Notes: a model not told the origin generated them from the sequence alone. Positions 47,701 through 59,400 are shown, counted from the stretch's first letter. The stretch is DNA of 64,000 nucleotides from Gnetum montanum (GCA_015680685.1 MNCI01006604.1:186001-250000); one strand, 5' to 3'. Program-made: numbers and translations.

Positions 47701-48329
47701 CCCCCTTCATTAGACCTAATACAGTTTTATGAAGGGTGGGACCTGCCATGAAGGCCTCTAGAGCGGTACGAGCTAAGGCGAGCCCATCATCCTCGACACA
47801 TATTCCATCCGCATTAACTTTAGGCCTACAAACGAATGGATGTCAAAACTCAAGCGAATGCCAAACGACAGAAAGGAAGCAATAAACTTGAACGATCCTA
47901 CCTGCCCACTCGGTACACTATGCCAGGAGGGTTCTAGAACAACGTGTATGCACGGGTGGCTAAAAATAGGATGTTATCCAGGTAGTCCTGCCCACTTGGT
48001 AATCAGGCCCACACGCGAGCTAACAGGCGTGTGGACCTAGGCCCGCGGGAAGAACCGTCCTCACTCATAAACTCACCTTCATCGATGTCTTCCATGAAGA
48101 CAACGACACCCTCTGCGGCTCCTGGAAACATCGCCTCAACTATGCTCCACGTCACCAGTTCATTCAGGTATGACGAGATAACTACTTCAAAACTGTCCAG
48201 TATGAAGGACAGAAATTCAGATGCACCTTCTCTGAACCAAACCCCGTTGTGGTCCATGGTTAGATCCGGGGCAGGCTCGTTCGCATCCATGGGGCCAAAC
48301 CATGTTAATACCCCAACAAGTTCAACCAT
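44746..48329 (-). pseudogene. Antisense multi-exon accessory gene of element 8
   Basis: The gene runs opposite to element 8. Seven inferred exons are 48329-47902, 47825-47557, 47470-46430, 46322-46096, 46009-45815, 45729-44946 and 44847-44746, all with GT-AG introns; donors include GTAAATG, GTACGTAA, GTATGTTT and GTAAGCG. Exons 1-3 join in frame. One-base slips are needed at exon 4 and near 45425, and stops occur (for example at 47995 and 47925). Exon 1 starts MVELVGVLTWFGP. Exon 3 has KVVFHLSPEFFSNLFGVPTDG. Exon 4 is acidic and Glu-rich, exon 6 looks coiled-coil, and the tail is acidic. About 1,000 codons in all. Element 2 has the same gene. Function is unknown. The exon 3 pattern recalls putative plant transposon or plant mobile domains, but I cannot confirm it. 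Confidence 0.72.
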
Positions 48330-49620
48330 AAGGAGAAAAGGCTTGGTGTCCCTGCAAACAACCAGAGTACCAACATAAAATTAGCTACATAGCAAAACAA
48401 CGCAAAAAAAAGGGTCACATTGTAGATTGACACTTAGAAAAATTTTCTAACTGTTTACGCCCAGTGTAGACGCTGCCAAAATCTGTTTACGCTTGGCATA
48501 TACGTCGCCTGACTCAGCGTATACACTGGAAAACAACTGTTTACGCTGTCACCCGAACATCTTACACTCAGCGTATACACCATAGAAGTGCCCAGTGTAA
48601 ATAGTATACGCTAGACACTGAACAAATAATTTATGCCGGAAACATGAAACACAAGTCTACGTGGTATCATACTTGAAAGGATGACTATGTACGCTCAGCG
48701 TATACACTAAAGAAACCCTCGGCGTATACGCCGTCACAACGTAGATCGTCTACACTGACAAAATAGAAAGCTTACGCTGACAAAATAGAACTTCGTGCAT
48801 AGAAAACTTACGACGCCGTATAGTCTTTAGTGTATACGCTAATACAATCGTCTACGCTTCGTGCAAGAAAAAGGAGATTACGCTAAGTACTGAAAATAGA
48901 TTACGCCATGATAGTCTACGGTAACCTAACTTTACGCTAAACTTTATGTTCAGCGTATACGCCGAAACCCTCTACGCTAAACTTTACGCTCGGCATCTAT
49001 GCCGAAAACCTCTACGAAATTGTCACAAGTAAAAATAATGAATAGAGATAAGATCAGAGCCTACCTGTGGGATGATCCGGGCCATGATGGAATCCTTGGC
49101 CAGGGCAGGCACTACAGCATGGCTTCCCTCTCCTCGGCGAAGGTCAAGTCAGGACTCTTCCTCCCCTGCCCTTCCACCTCCTTGCCTTTGTCCATCTCGG
49201 CGTCTACGCTAGGACTGATAGCTTACACTGGGAGTTTGAAACTCAGTACGCCTACGCTCGACTTTCTACGCTTGGCGTCAACGCTGGGGTTCACTCGGCG
49301 TCTACGTTGGTGTTTGATCGTTAGTGTCTACACTGGGGTTTGGATTTATGATTACGCTAGGTTCCACAGTTTACGCTTACGCTCACTCAGCCACTTACAC
49401 TCAGAATGCAATGTAACAAATGAAGCTCCTTTCCCCCTTTTTATAGTGCTCCGCCGACGCTGACGCCGCCGTTTACACCGCCACCTCCTAGTTTGCTACT
49501 TTTTTCCTTTTTACTCATTTTTCGCCCAAAAATTCGTTCAAAAATAATAAAAAATAGAAATTACTACATCCTAGTTCCTCTGTGGATCCCATTCACCATG
49601 TTTATGTTGAACATTCTAGT
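48330..49620 (-). promoter_or_regulatory. Upstream region of the antisense gene, palindrome-rich
   Basis: It lies directly upstream of the antisense start codon. From about 48450 to 49390 it is packed with words such as CAGCGTATACGC, TTTACGCCCAG and TCTACGCTAAAC, the same vocabulary as the LTR U3. It has no LTR ends or primer site, so it is not an inserted LTR. A promoter role is inferred from position. Confidence 0.55.
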
Positions 49621-49835
49621 GTAAACCGCCACATGACTGCCCGGTATGGCCTTAAACTACCACATACAAACCCATTACGGCCCAGTATGGCCTTAAACTG
49701 CCACCTGTAGATTACATTAAGCCCGGTATGGCCTTAAACTACCACCTGTAGATTACATTTGGCCTGGTATGGCGTTAAACTGCCACTCATGGCCCAGTAA
49801 GGCGTTAAATTGCCATACGTCCCGGTGTGACGATA
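49620..49835. repeat. Spacer array 2 of element 8
   Basis: Six or seven units of GCCCGGTATGGCCTTAAACT type, with CCACCTGTAGATTACATT shared between neighbours. It lies between the antisense gene's upstream region and the reverse transcriptase frame. Confidence 0.85.
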
Positions 49836-51160
49836 ATTCACCAACATGAATGTACACATAATCTAAAATTACCAAAGAACATAGAACGATACCCATTAGC
49901 TTATTCAGCTCTCTGTTTATTGGTAGGAGCCAGCCTGATGGATAGCCAACACTTGACTGAACCATTAATTATCGATGGACCATATGGAAAAATTGCAAGG
50001 GACATCAACATAAACCTCATCCACCTAAGTTCATCAACCGACGGCGCTGTCATAGCCTCAATGCAGCAAACGATAGACAACTACAAAGGCATGACAAAAT
50101 CCCTTAACATAGAATCCAAAAACATCAGCGAAGATCCACTGATCGAAACTCCCATTACCATGCCCAACGGGGAAATTAAAATACTGAAATTAAGTGCATT
50201 ACTAAAACCGCACCTAGCCAAAAAAATTGAAGACGTGCTTAGTGAAAATATGAAAACATTCGCTTGGTCTTATACGGACATGCCCAGACTAGATCCCTGA
50301 ATTGTCCAGTACAACATTATCCTTGATCCAAAATTGAGACCGGTAAAACAAAAGGCACGAAAGGTTAAACCCGAAGTGGCATTGGTAGTTCGTAATGAGA
50401 TCACCAAGCTTTATCAGGCTGGTTTCATTCGATCTGTTGATTACGCCGAGTGGGTGTCCAACATGGTCATTTTCCCAAAGAAGAATGGAAGCATTCGTTT
50501 ATGTATTGATTTCCAGGATCTCAACATCGCAACCATAAAAGATGATTTTCCCCTACCCGACATCGATCAACTTGTTGACTCGACAGCTGGGCACGCACTA
50601 TTATCTTTTATGGATAGCTTCTCAGGGTACAATCAAATACGCATCAACCCAGAGCATCAGCTTTGGAAAACCTTTATGACACCATGGGGAACCTTTTGTT
50701 ACACAATGATGCCCTTTGGTCTCAAAAACGCTGGGGCCACATATCAAAGAGCAATGACATTCATCTTCAGTGATTACATGTTACACTCGCTCAACGATTA
50801 CATAGACGACATTGTGGTTAAGTCCAAAACATTAGAACAACATAAACAAGACCTTGACCTAGTATTAAAACGTTGTTTAAAGTATGGATTGAGACTCAAC
50901 CCAAAAAAATGTGTCTTCAGCGTCAAGACAGGTAAAATGCTGGGATTTATAGCCTCAGAAGCATGGATACGTGTAGACCCCGATAAGGTCAACGCCATAA
51001 CAAACCTAAAACCACCAAGCAACCTTACCGAACTTCGAGGTCTACAAGGTAGATTACAATTTATCAGGTGCTTCGTAGACAAATTAACGGACAAACTAAT
51101 ACCTATCAAAAACAACAACGGCAATGACATCGGCATGATATCCATAAGCACCCTATCAAA
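49827..51160 (+). pseudogene. Reverse transcriptase of element 8
   Basis: The frame opens at 49827. FAWSYTDMPRLDP is followed by a TGA at 50298-50300, and it resumes KLRPVKQKARKVKP. RT motifs in order are EWVSNMVIFPKKNGSIRLCIDF, DDFPLPDIDQLVD, FMDSFSGYNQIRI, TPWGTFCYTMMPFGLKNAGA, the catalytic YIDDIVVKS near 50800, and LRLNPKKCVFSV.TGKMLGFI. These match Ogre/Tat reverse transcriptases closely. After KLTDKLIPI (about 51110) the sequence departs from the family. RNase H does not follow. Only one stop interrupts the RT domain. Confidence 0.88.
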
Positions 51161-51163
51161 GAG

Positions 51164-51340
51164 GGTGACCTTGTACTCAAGGTAGTTCGAGAACACTTAG
51201 ACAAATTCTCAGCCAACTGGGAAGGGCCTTACTTGGTCATTAAAGCATTTGACAACGGAGCATTTAAGCTTGCTGATATGGAAGGGAATGAGTTTGCCAA
51301 TCCAACCAATCACTTATTCTTAAAACCGTTCTACATTTGA
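51164..51340 (+). pseudogene. Integrase C-terminal remnant of element 8
   Basis: It reads GDLVLKVVREHLDKFSANWEGPYLV, KAFDNGAFKLADMEGNEF and NPTN...LKPFYI, then a stop at 51338. GDLVL..V....G.....WEGPY.V is the usual C-terminal end of Ty3/gypsy integrases. It is in a different frame from the reverse transcriptase. RNase H, the zinc finger and the DDE core are missing between about 51110 and 51160. Confidence 0.85.
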
Positions 51341-51344
51341 GTAC

Positions 51345-51710
51345 AAGCTCAGGTACGTGCAAGTCCTGGAGTCACGAATTTAAACTAATACCACAGAATA
51401 GTCCCGGATTATGACTTAAAACTGATACCACAGCTCGTCCTGGAATCATGATGAAAAACTGATACCACACAGTGTTCACAATGATGATAAACTAGCATCT
51501 GTCCGGCACGATAGTAAAACTGCCACTGTTGCATTCACCAGAGTCCGCTAAGACTATAAACTAGTTTTCCTCTTCATGGTCCGCTAAGACTAAAAAAAAA
51601 AAAAACTGGCAACGTAACGTCCGCCATGATGCTAAACGGGCAATGTCCAATGGGCTATGACAAAAAATTAACCCATGATAGTCTGCCAAGACTATAAATC
51701 GGCAAGTTCA
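51345..51710. repeat. Spacer array 3 of element 8
   Basis: About nine degenerate units of the type GTCCGGCACGATAGTAAAACTG or TCCGCTAAGACTATAAACTAG. They share the CCGG.ATGA...TAAACT skeleton of arrays 1 and 2. It directly follows the integrase stop. Confidence 0.7.
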
Positions 51711-52744
51711 TCTCTGGTTCCTCAATCCACCGCCACATTCAAACTTCATCAAAATCACTACATCGCTCGTCATCAGATAATCCCACCAATGTCACTTCCA
51801 CTCATATGCCATGCCTGACATCACCTCCAATGTCTTAGTCACTGTGTAAGTCTAAGCTCCCATATTCACTCATGGTTTTTCTTGTTTCCTTCGAGTTATG
51901 TTTGCAGGATGACACCCAGAGGTTTTCGCACAAAAATGCATTTCATCATAAGCAACAAGATGAGACAATGTTCATAGCACACATGGCAAGACTAAATCAA
52001 ACCATTTGCTAGTACATCCCCATCTCCAAACATACTCTCTCTATCTATTCACCGGCATAGTTCACTCAGTCACACCTTTGATACACCCCGTACGTCCAAA
52101 ACCTTGAGCACGCTGTTGCATACTGTAACACTTCGAAGCAGTTGCAACACACGACAAAGCACTTGCGCATGAGTACAAAATCACAGTAAAGTTTCTTTCC
52201 AAAAAAAAAGACCCTTGGATCTTCCCATACAAGCCCCAAGCAGGAAGGCAATCATCTTAAAACCAAGTGCTCATGTCAAAAACAATCAAAAAACACCCAG
52301 TTGCATAGCTTTGGCTCTCCGCCAACAGGCTTCCCCTAAAAACTGAACAAGGGCCCTATTCCTCCAAAGAATGTAACACATCCTCCCATGGCTTTGGTCT
52401 TGCTAGCAAGTTCTCTTAAACATTACCCAAGAGTCTTGCTCCGCCAAAGGATGCACATTACATGTCTGGATTCCAAGTCTGCTAAATAATGGCTATTGAC
52501 AAGGACCAGCATAACACACACACCAGAGCATCCCCTTTTCATCAAGCATAATCCCTTGGGCAGTTACTAGTCCCCTCTATCACATTCTCCTACCGATTAA
52601 AAATCCCACTTTCCCAATCCCATGTACTATTAAACACGGTGTGATGACGTCTAGTCAAGTAGCAACGGACAAAGTCTCTATCAAGTTGCTTGTGGTGTTT
52701 GCACTTCTTTGTTGACACTTCTCAGGTCGATTCCTCCAAACATC
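51711..52744 (+). other. 3' untranslated region of element 8
   Basis: About 1 kb between array 3 and the polypurine tract. No open frame or repeat that I recognise. Confidence 0.6.
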
Positions 52745-52760
52745 AACAAAGAGGGGCCAA
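52745..52760 (+). other. Polypurine tract of element 8
   Basis: AACAAAGAGGGGCCAA directly precedes the 3' LTR start. The same tract, inverted, borders the LTR of element 10 at 63709-63730. It would prime plus-strand DNA synthesis. Confidence 0.85.
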
Positions 52761-53800
52761 TGAAACACCACAAAATTTGGAGTTTAGCACTTGTCCAACA
52801 CCGAGCAGGTCCCTGGGGCCCATAGACAACCAAAGCTACATCTGGGGTCGCACTTGGCAAATTCGGAGATCCGATGCTTAATTTTCACTAAGTATCCAGT
52901 CCCAGTGTATCCGCCCAAGTGTACATCCCCAGCGTATATGCTCAAATCTTAGCATATACGCCCAGCGTGTATGCCCAAGTTCACAGCGTATACGCCCAGC
53001 ACATCAGTGTATACACCCAGCGTCCACCCGCGTATACACCCAGTGTATACGCCAACGTCCATGACATCTGCGCCTAAGTCCACATACGCCCAACACCTCT
53101 AGCGTATACTCCCACCAAATGTAACATTGTACACTTGTATTTTACGCTTTTTCACCCGATCAACGCGCCACGTGTCTCCCAACCCGAGTCCACCGTCAAA
53201 ACCCTATATAAAAGCCCAATTTTTAACGAAATCTAGAGGTCGGCAAAAATTCCCAGAGCACATGAGAGAGCAGAGACGCTGCAAAACAGAGCACAAAACC
53301 TCTTACGCTGGACAACCCTGTACGCTGAGTAGACAACCCATACACTGTGCCTACAATGTGAACCAGCCGCAATCATCCTTACATCCACTGGGGCTTTTCG
53401 TCTGCCTTGTGTTCCAGTCACAACTGCGTTAGACCAGTGCATTGTACTTTCATTCTATAATCCCAATGTTACCTTTTCTTCTCAAAATCATTTACAGTTT
53501 GTATTAATCAGCGCATGTGTTCTGTTTACGGTCTCTTTACGTTACACTCTGTTTACATTGTTTACGCTGTTTACGCTCTGTTTATGCCATGTTTACGCTG
53601 TTCACGTATAACCCAGCGTATAGCACCTCGGTGTACGTTTGGGGAAATCCTTGTCTGATCCACGTGCGGACCACCTAAGGTACTCTACCTTCGTCCGTTC
53701 CAGCTCATCCTCAAGCAAAGGTAGGGTCTTCTGTGCATGTCCCGCGATCCTACGGTCTCTGTTTCCTTCCAGCCGGAGACCGACGATTTCGGTCAGTACA
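52761..53800 (+). repeat. 3' LTR of element 8
   Basis: The LTR is 1,040 bp. By eye it is roughly 90-93% identical to the 5' LTR outside the palindrome cluster, which is shorter here (about 52900-53110). Confidence 0.9.
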
Positions 53801-54900
53801 ATTCTCATGAGCTTAAATAACATTATCAGATCCATCATCACTCCAATGCATCAAGTACTTATTCATATTTTTGTTTCTTGTGCTTATAGTCTTTCTTACT
53901 GGTAACACAATTAGCTTTCTTCATGGCTTAGATGGACCTTAGTCTTCAAAAGCATATTTTATGATTTCAAGATTATTCTCCAAATCTAATTCAATAACAT
54001 TACGATTGTATGGACTTAAATATAAAACATTAAAATCAAAAGTTATAGGGAAGTTGTTAGAAAAATCAATCTTATACGTATTTAGATTGTGTTTCTTCAA
54101 ATATGTTCTTTACACTTCCACAACGATATCTCCATGAAATGAGTATTAAAATAATTAGCATGTGAGAATGAATGATCTTTAATTTTATATAATCTTCATT
54201 TATGTCAATGATAATGGCATGATGGAGCATAAATCTTCAATTGAATGCAGACTTAACCTTATTAGGCATGAATGTACTATAAGAAATAGAAGCTATTCTA
54301 AGTATAAAATATGAAAAAAAATACCATAAAAGATTATAATATGAATGTTATAGTATAAGGTAAAGGGTTTATGTTTTCTCTCTAATGAATAAAAATGCTT
54401 TATTTCTAACAATCAAGTGTTTGGCCTTCTAGGAAGGGTCATACTACAAGTCTTAAAGTAAAAATGTAAATGAGATTAAATTGATAATAAAATATTGATT
54501 TCTAAGAAAAATATGAATCGATAGAGTAAATTTGAATCTCTAGATGATGAGAATAAGGATGGAGAAGTTGAAGAAGTATCCTAGAATCAGTTTTAGGCCA
54601 AAACAGGATTGTTTTGGCTAAGTGTCCCATCACTAACATTGGAGTTAAAAATTTTTAAGTTTGAAGTATTAACATTAATGTTCCTTGATTGAAGTAGATG
54701 CCATGTAAGCACTAGTATTGGAGCATGGAGGAGTTATAGTAGTTGTGGGCCTTGTGAAAGATTCTAGAAGGTCTACGACACATGCTCTTAATGTATTGAG
54801 ATATCAAAACATACTCAAGATGACAAGAAACTAGACTTAATATATAGGTTATCATGTGATATTTATAGCTTCATAAATATGAATTCTAAGTGAAGTAAAG
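53801..54900. other. Unassigned AT-rich DNA between elements 8 and 9
   Basis: No open frame, LTR or repeat array that I recognise. The last five bases TAAAG are the target copy for element 9. Confidence 0.6.
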
Positions 54901-56156
54901 TGTTGACCTTTTGGTATGTTAAAACCTTAACATAAATGAAGAACAAGAATGTTTGTGTGGTCGTTGTGTTTGTAAGACAAGAACTTGAATGAAGACAAAA
55001 GGAGAAGAAAGACATCATCAAGATCTCAAGGAAGCATGTAAGAGTCGAAAGAGCATGGACAAGGAATGAAAAATTCAAAGCTCATATTTGGTGATCAAAG
55101 GGAATCCCAAAGTGTAGAAGAACTTATAGTAGAAAGATGTCTCTAAGAAATAGTAAACATCTCCCATCAAACAAAGACATCTCTTAGTAGTAGCAAACAT
55201 CTTAGCCAAAGAGAAGGAGAATTAGTGAAGACATCTTGCCAAAATAGAAATGTTTCCTATCAAGTAAAGAAATTTCCAAGAAATAGTAAACATCTTGGCC
55301 CAATTGAAGGTTGCTCAAAAGAAGATGTCTCTAAAATACAATAGATGTCTTTCTGGTGAGAAGATGCCTTCATGAAGATGTCTCCACAAAGATACATTTC
55401 CTATGGAAAAGACATCTTTTTAGAATGAATTTGTAATGGAGAAAGACATCTTAATCTCAAAGAAGATGTCTCCAATGATCATTAGATAGCCATTGCATGA
55501 ATTTCGAGGTGATTTCAGAAACATGTTATCTATAAGAAGATTTCATTCGATTGGGAAATTTGCAAGCATTATGTATTATCAAGTGTCATTATCAAGGAAT
55601 AATTTTCTACATTATTCTCTTATTATTTTTCCTCATTATACTATCATTTGTCTATTATAAGTGGTAAAAATGATTTGTACCTCAATGTATAAAGATCAAA
55701 AAAATTAGTTGCATCCTATCCTTGTAATTCTTGTTTCTCTCTTGTTGCCTTGCAAGGTTGATGTGCTTCTTGCAGGAAGGCATCTTACTTGAGCTTATTA
55801 GGATCCTGTAGGATTGAGTGTTGGTGTAGCACCACAACACTCCAAAGCAGAGCTTAAGTTGTAAAGGTTGTGGGATCCTAGAAACCACATTCTAAGTTTG
55901 TTGAGACTTTGCAAGGTTGAGTAGATTCATTGCAGTCAATCACTCTAGAGTGAATCTTGGAGCTTGTATAGAGTGTGGTTCCCTTCAAACCATATGTTAG
56001 AGCAACAAAGTCCAGAGATGTGCTACCTAACTATCCTCCAAGTGTGTTCTATCCAAGTTGGGGAACCACATTAAAATTGGTATGCACATTGGCTAATTAA
56101 TTTTTATTTTGGAGAACATATTCATCCCCCCCCCTTCTAAGTTCAACATTTCTCAA
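54901..56156 (+). repeat. 5' LTR of element 9
   Basis: About 1.26 kb, ending around TTTCTCAA. Between 55130 and 55480 it repeats AAGATGTCTC and AGACATCTT words many times, including four TGTCTC cores. Confidence 0.88.
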
Positions 56157-56157
56157 G

Positions 56158-56173
56158 TAGTATTAGAGCCTGG
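56158..56173 (+). other. Primer binding site of element 9
   Basis: TAGTATTAGAGCCTGG matches TGGTATCAGAGCCTGG at all but two positions, the initiator-Met tRNA site common in plant copia elements. Confidence 0.85.
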
Positions 56174-56403
56174 TACTCTTATCTCTTCATCAAATTCAAG
56201 AGTGAACAATGGAAGGCACAATCAAGAGCAAACATACTTAGTCAAGGAAACTAATTTGCTTTATCAACTACTATATCAAATTTCTATATCACATTTTCCA
56301 TAAAGGTAAATCTTTCATTTTATACATTTCATTCAAAAAATAAAAGTGTCTACACTTGCAAGTCTAATAGTGATCATGATATTTCTTTTGAAGAAAGTAT
56401 GGA

Positions 56404-59400
56404 ATGTTTTCTCATGAGGTTCTTTCTTTCCAAAATTTGTGTATTAAAATAAAAGACTCTTTATATGTTAAGCAAATGAAAATTAAATTTCTAGATGATG
56501 AATGCTCTTATCTCAAAAAGGAGAACTTAGACCATAGGACTGAGACTCAAAAACTAATAAATGTGATTAAGAAGATGAACAAGAACTCTTTGGAGAAGTC
56601 CAAAGATCAAAAGTAGAGATTCTCAAAGTTTGGTAGAACTTCCAAACCAAAAACTTTAAAATGCTTATTTTGTGAAAAATATGCTCATATTCAAGCTTAT
56701 TAGTATCTTAGATTAAATCACTACTCTTGGGCTTTGCAAAATTAGCCTAGAATAGAAACCATGTAGGTTTGAAAAAGAAAATAAAGAAGGCCTAAAAAGA
56801 ACTTGATGGCTCAAATTACTCTTTCCAATGACAAGACTAGCATGTGGTACATTGACATGATAGGTGACAAATCCTATTTCACCCACTTCACAGAACAAAA
56901 TTATGAAATAGTCACATTTGAAGATGATATGGAAGCACCTATAATAGGTATTAGTACCATAGGAAGTAAAGGTAAAGGATTTCCTATTGTAAAAAAAGTG
57001 TTTTTTTTCCTGATAGATTAAAGCATAATCTTCTTAGTGTTAGTCAACTTTGTGATTCAAATTTCAGTGTTACTTTTTGAAAAGAAATATGTAGAATACA
57101 AGATTTGTCTACTGGAAATGTTGTAATAGAAGGAACTAGAAAAGGAAATGTATATACAACTATTTTTGAAAATTATCCTAATCTTGAATCCAAGTGCTTA
57201 GTGAGTTGTACTATGATACACATCTTTGGCATAGAAAGCTTTGCCACATAAACAAGGAAGTTCTTCAAATCTTGGTATCAAAGGAAATGGTCCACAATCT
57301 CCCCAAGCTTAGAGATTTCAATCTAAATACTTGTGAAGCTTACCAAAAATGGAAACAAACAAGGGTAATATTTGTTAAGAAAAATTGTATTTCTACCGCT
57401 AGTCCCTGAATATGCTACATATGGATGTGGTTGGTCTAATTAAAATACTTATCGTGGGAAAGCAAAGATGTTTTCTGACTATTGTTGATGATTATTCTCG
57501 CTTTACATGGGTTGTATTTTTACATCATAAAGATGAGGTATTTGATCATTTTTTGGGAATTAGAAATTAGAGCTAAAACGAAAAAGGATATGGTATTAAA
57601 GTTATCAAAAGAGAAAATGGAGGAAAATTCAAAAATGCAAAGTTTAAATGGTTGTTTCAAATAAATGGTATTCTAGATTAATTCTCAGCTATAAGAAATC
57701 CTCAACAAAATGCGGTAGCTGAACGAAGAAAAAAAATCTTAAACAAGATGAGAAGAACCATATTAAATGATCAAAGTCTTCCTCATCAGTTCTAGGCTAA
57801 AGCCATAAACACTTCTTGCTATGTCTCTAAGAGAGTTCTAGTAAGAAGATTTACTTCTAAAACTCCTTATGAATTTTGAGCTGGTAGAAAACCATCAGTA
57901 GCTTATTTTCATGTTTTTGGTTCAAAATGTTGTATTCTAAATGATAAAGATAACTTGAGAAATTTTCATTTAAAAACTGATGAAGACATTTTCTTAGGAT
58001 ATTCTCTAGTTAGCATGGCTTATAGAGTGTTTAACAAAAGGATGAATACTGTGGAAGAAATCATAAATGAAAAAATAGATTATCATAATATTACATCTCC
58101 TTAGCTTGATGATGAAGTTGTTTTCATTCAAAAATTATCTAGCCCAACTCAAGTGCAAGTTGATAAAATTTTAGAAACTCATAGTGATCATGAAGAAGTT
58201 CAAGATGATAACTTCATGAGATATCCCCCCACTCAACTAAAAATACCTAGGCTCAACAAAACTCACTCTCTTAATGATGCTATTAGGGAAGTTCAAGATG
58301 GTGTTCATACTAGAAGTCAAATCTAAGGGATCTATGCTTTTTCTACATACCTCTGCCAGCTTGAACTTAAAAAATTTAAGGAAGCTAAAGAAGAGGAAGG
58401 ACGGATTTGTGCTATGCAAGATGAACTTAGTCAATTTTCTAGAAATGATATATGGGAATTGATACCTAGGCTAGATCATAAACTTGTAATTGGAACAAAA
58501 TGGATCTTTAGAAACAACAATGATGAAAATGGGAACATCATTAAGAATAAGGCTAGATCTTTTGCCAAAGGGTACAACCAATAGGAAGGGATTGACTTTG
58601 ATGAAACCTTTACTCCTGTTGCTAGGCTGGAATCTATTAGCCTTCTTCTAGCCTATGCTAGCATCAAAAACATCAAACTCTATATGATGGATGTTAAAAG
58701 TGCTTTCTTCAATCGAACCATACAAGACGAATTTTACATTAAACTTGAAGGATTTGCTGACTCTATCAAGTCTAATCATGTTTAAAAGCTTAAGAAATAT
58801 CTCTATGATCTTAAACAAGCTCCAAAGCTTGGTATGAAAGAGTTTCACAATGCCTTACATCGAATGGTTTTGAAAGAGGTAAAGCTAATGTTACTCTATT
58901 TCTTAAAAGAGAAAGCAAATATCTTCTAATAGTTGAAATTTATGTTGATAATGTTATTTTTGATGCCACTAATGAAATTATTTACAAGAAATTTTCTAAT
59001 CTCATGCAATATAAATTTTAAATGAGCATGATGGGAGAACTGAAGAACTTTCTTGGATTTGAAATTTATCAAACAATTGATGGAACCTTCATCTACAAAA
59101 CCAAATACATTAAAGACCTCTTGCTCAAATAAAACTTGGTAGATGTTAAAGTTAAAAATTCTCCTATGGCTATAAATTCCAAAGTCATCAAATACTATCA
59201 AGGTAAGTTTGTTGATCACAAAATTTATAGAGGTACGATAGGTAGTCTACTTTATTTAACTGCTAGTAGACCAAATATAGCTTTAAGTGTAGGAATGTAT
59301 GCTAGATATTAAAAATATCCAAAGGAATATCATTACAAAGTTGTTAAATGTATTTTTTATTATTTGAAAGGTACTATTAACTAGGTCCTTTGGTATCCAA

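Larger units (their letters stand above)
38188..53800 (+). mobile_element. Element 8: Ogre-like Ty3/gypsy element with antisense gene
   Basis: The 15.6-kb element has LTRs at 38188-39415 and 52761-53800. It is flanked by ATTTT (38183-38187) and ATTCT (53801-53805), a 4-of-5 target duplication. The order is LTR, primer site, repeat-rich leader, gag, protease, spacer array, antisense gene with its upstream region, second array, reverse transcriptase joined to an integrase tail, third array, polypurine tract, LTR. The large size, the gap between protease and reverse transcriptase, and the protein motifs place it with the Ogre/Tat lineage. RNase H and most of integrase are deleted, so it cannot move on its own. 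Confidence 0.88.

Noticed and set aside
48999-49463. 154-codon plus-strand open stretch
   Set aside because: It is a translation of TACGCT/GCGTATACGC words in the region upstream of the antisense gene.
49827-51160. Endogenous pararetrovirus origin of the reverse transcriptase
   Set aside because: LTRs, a primer site, a polypurine tract, Ogre-type protease and an integrase tail are all present; no movement or coat protein was seen.
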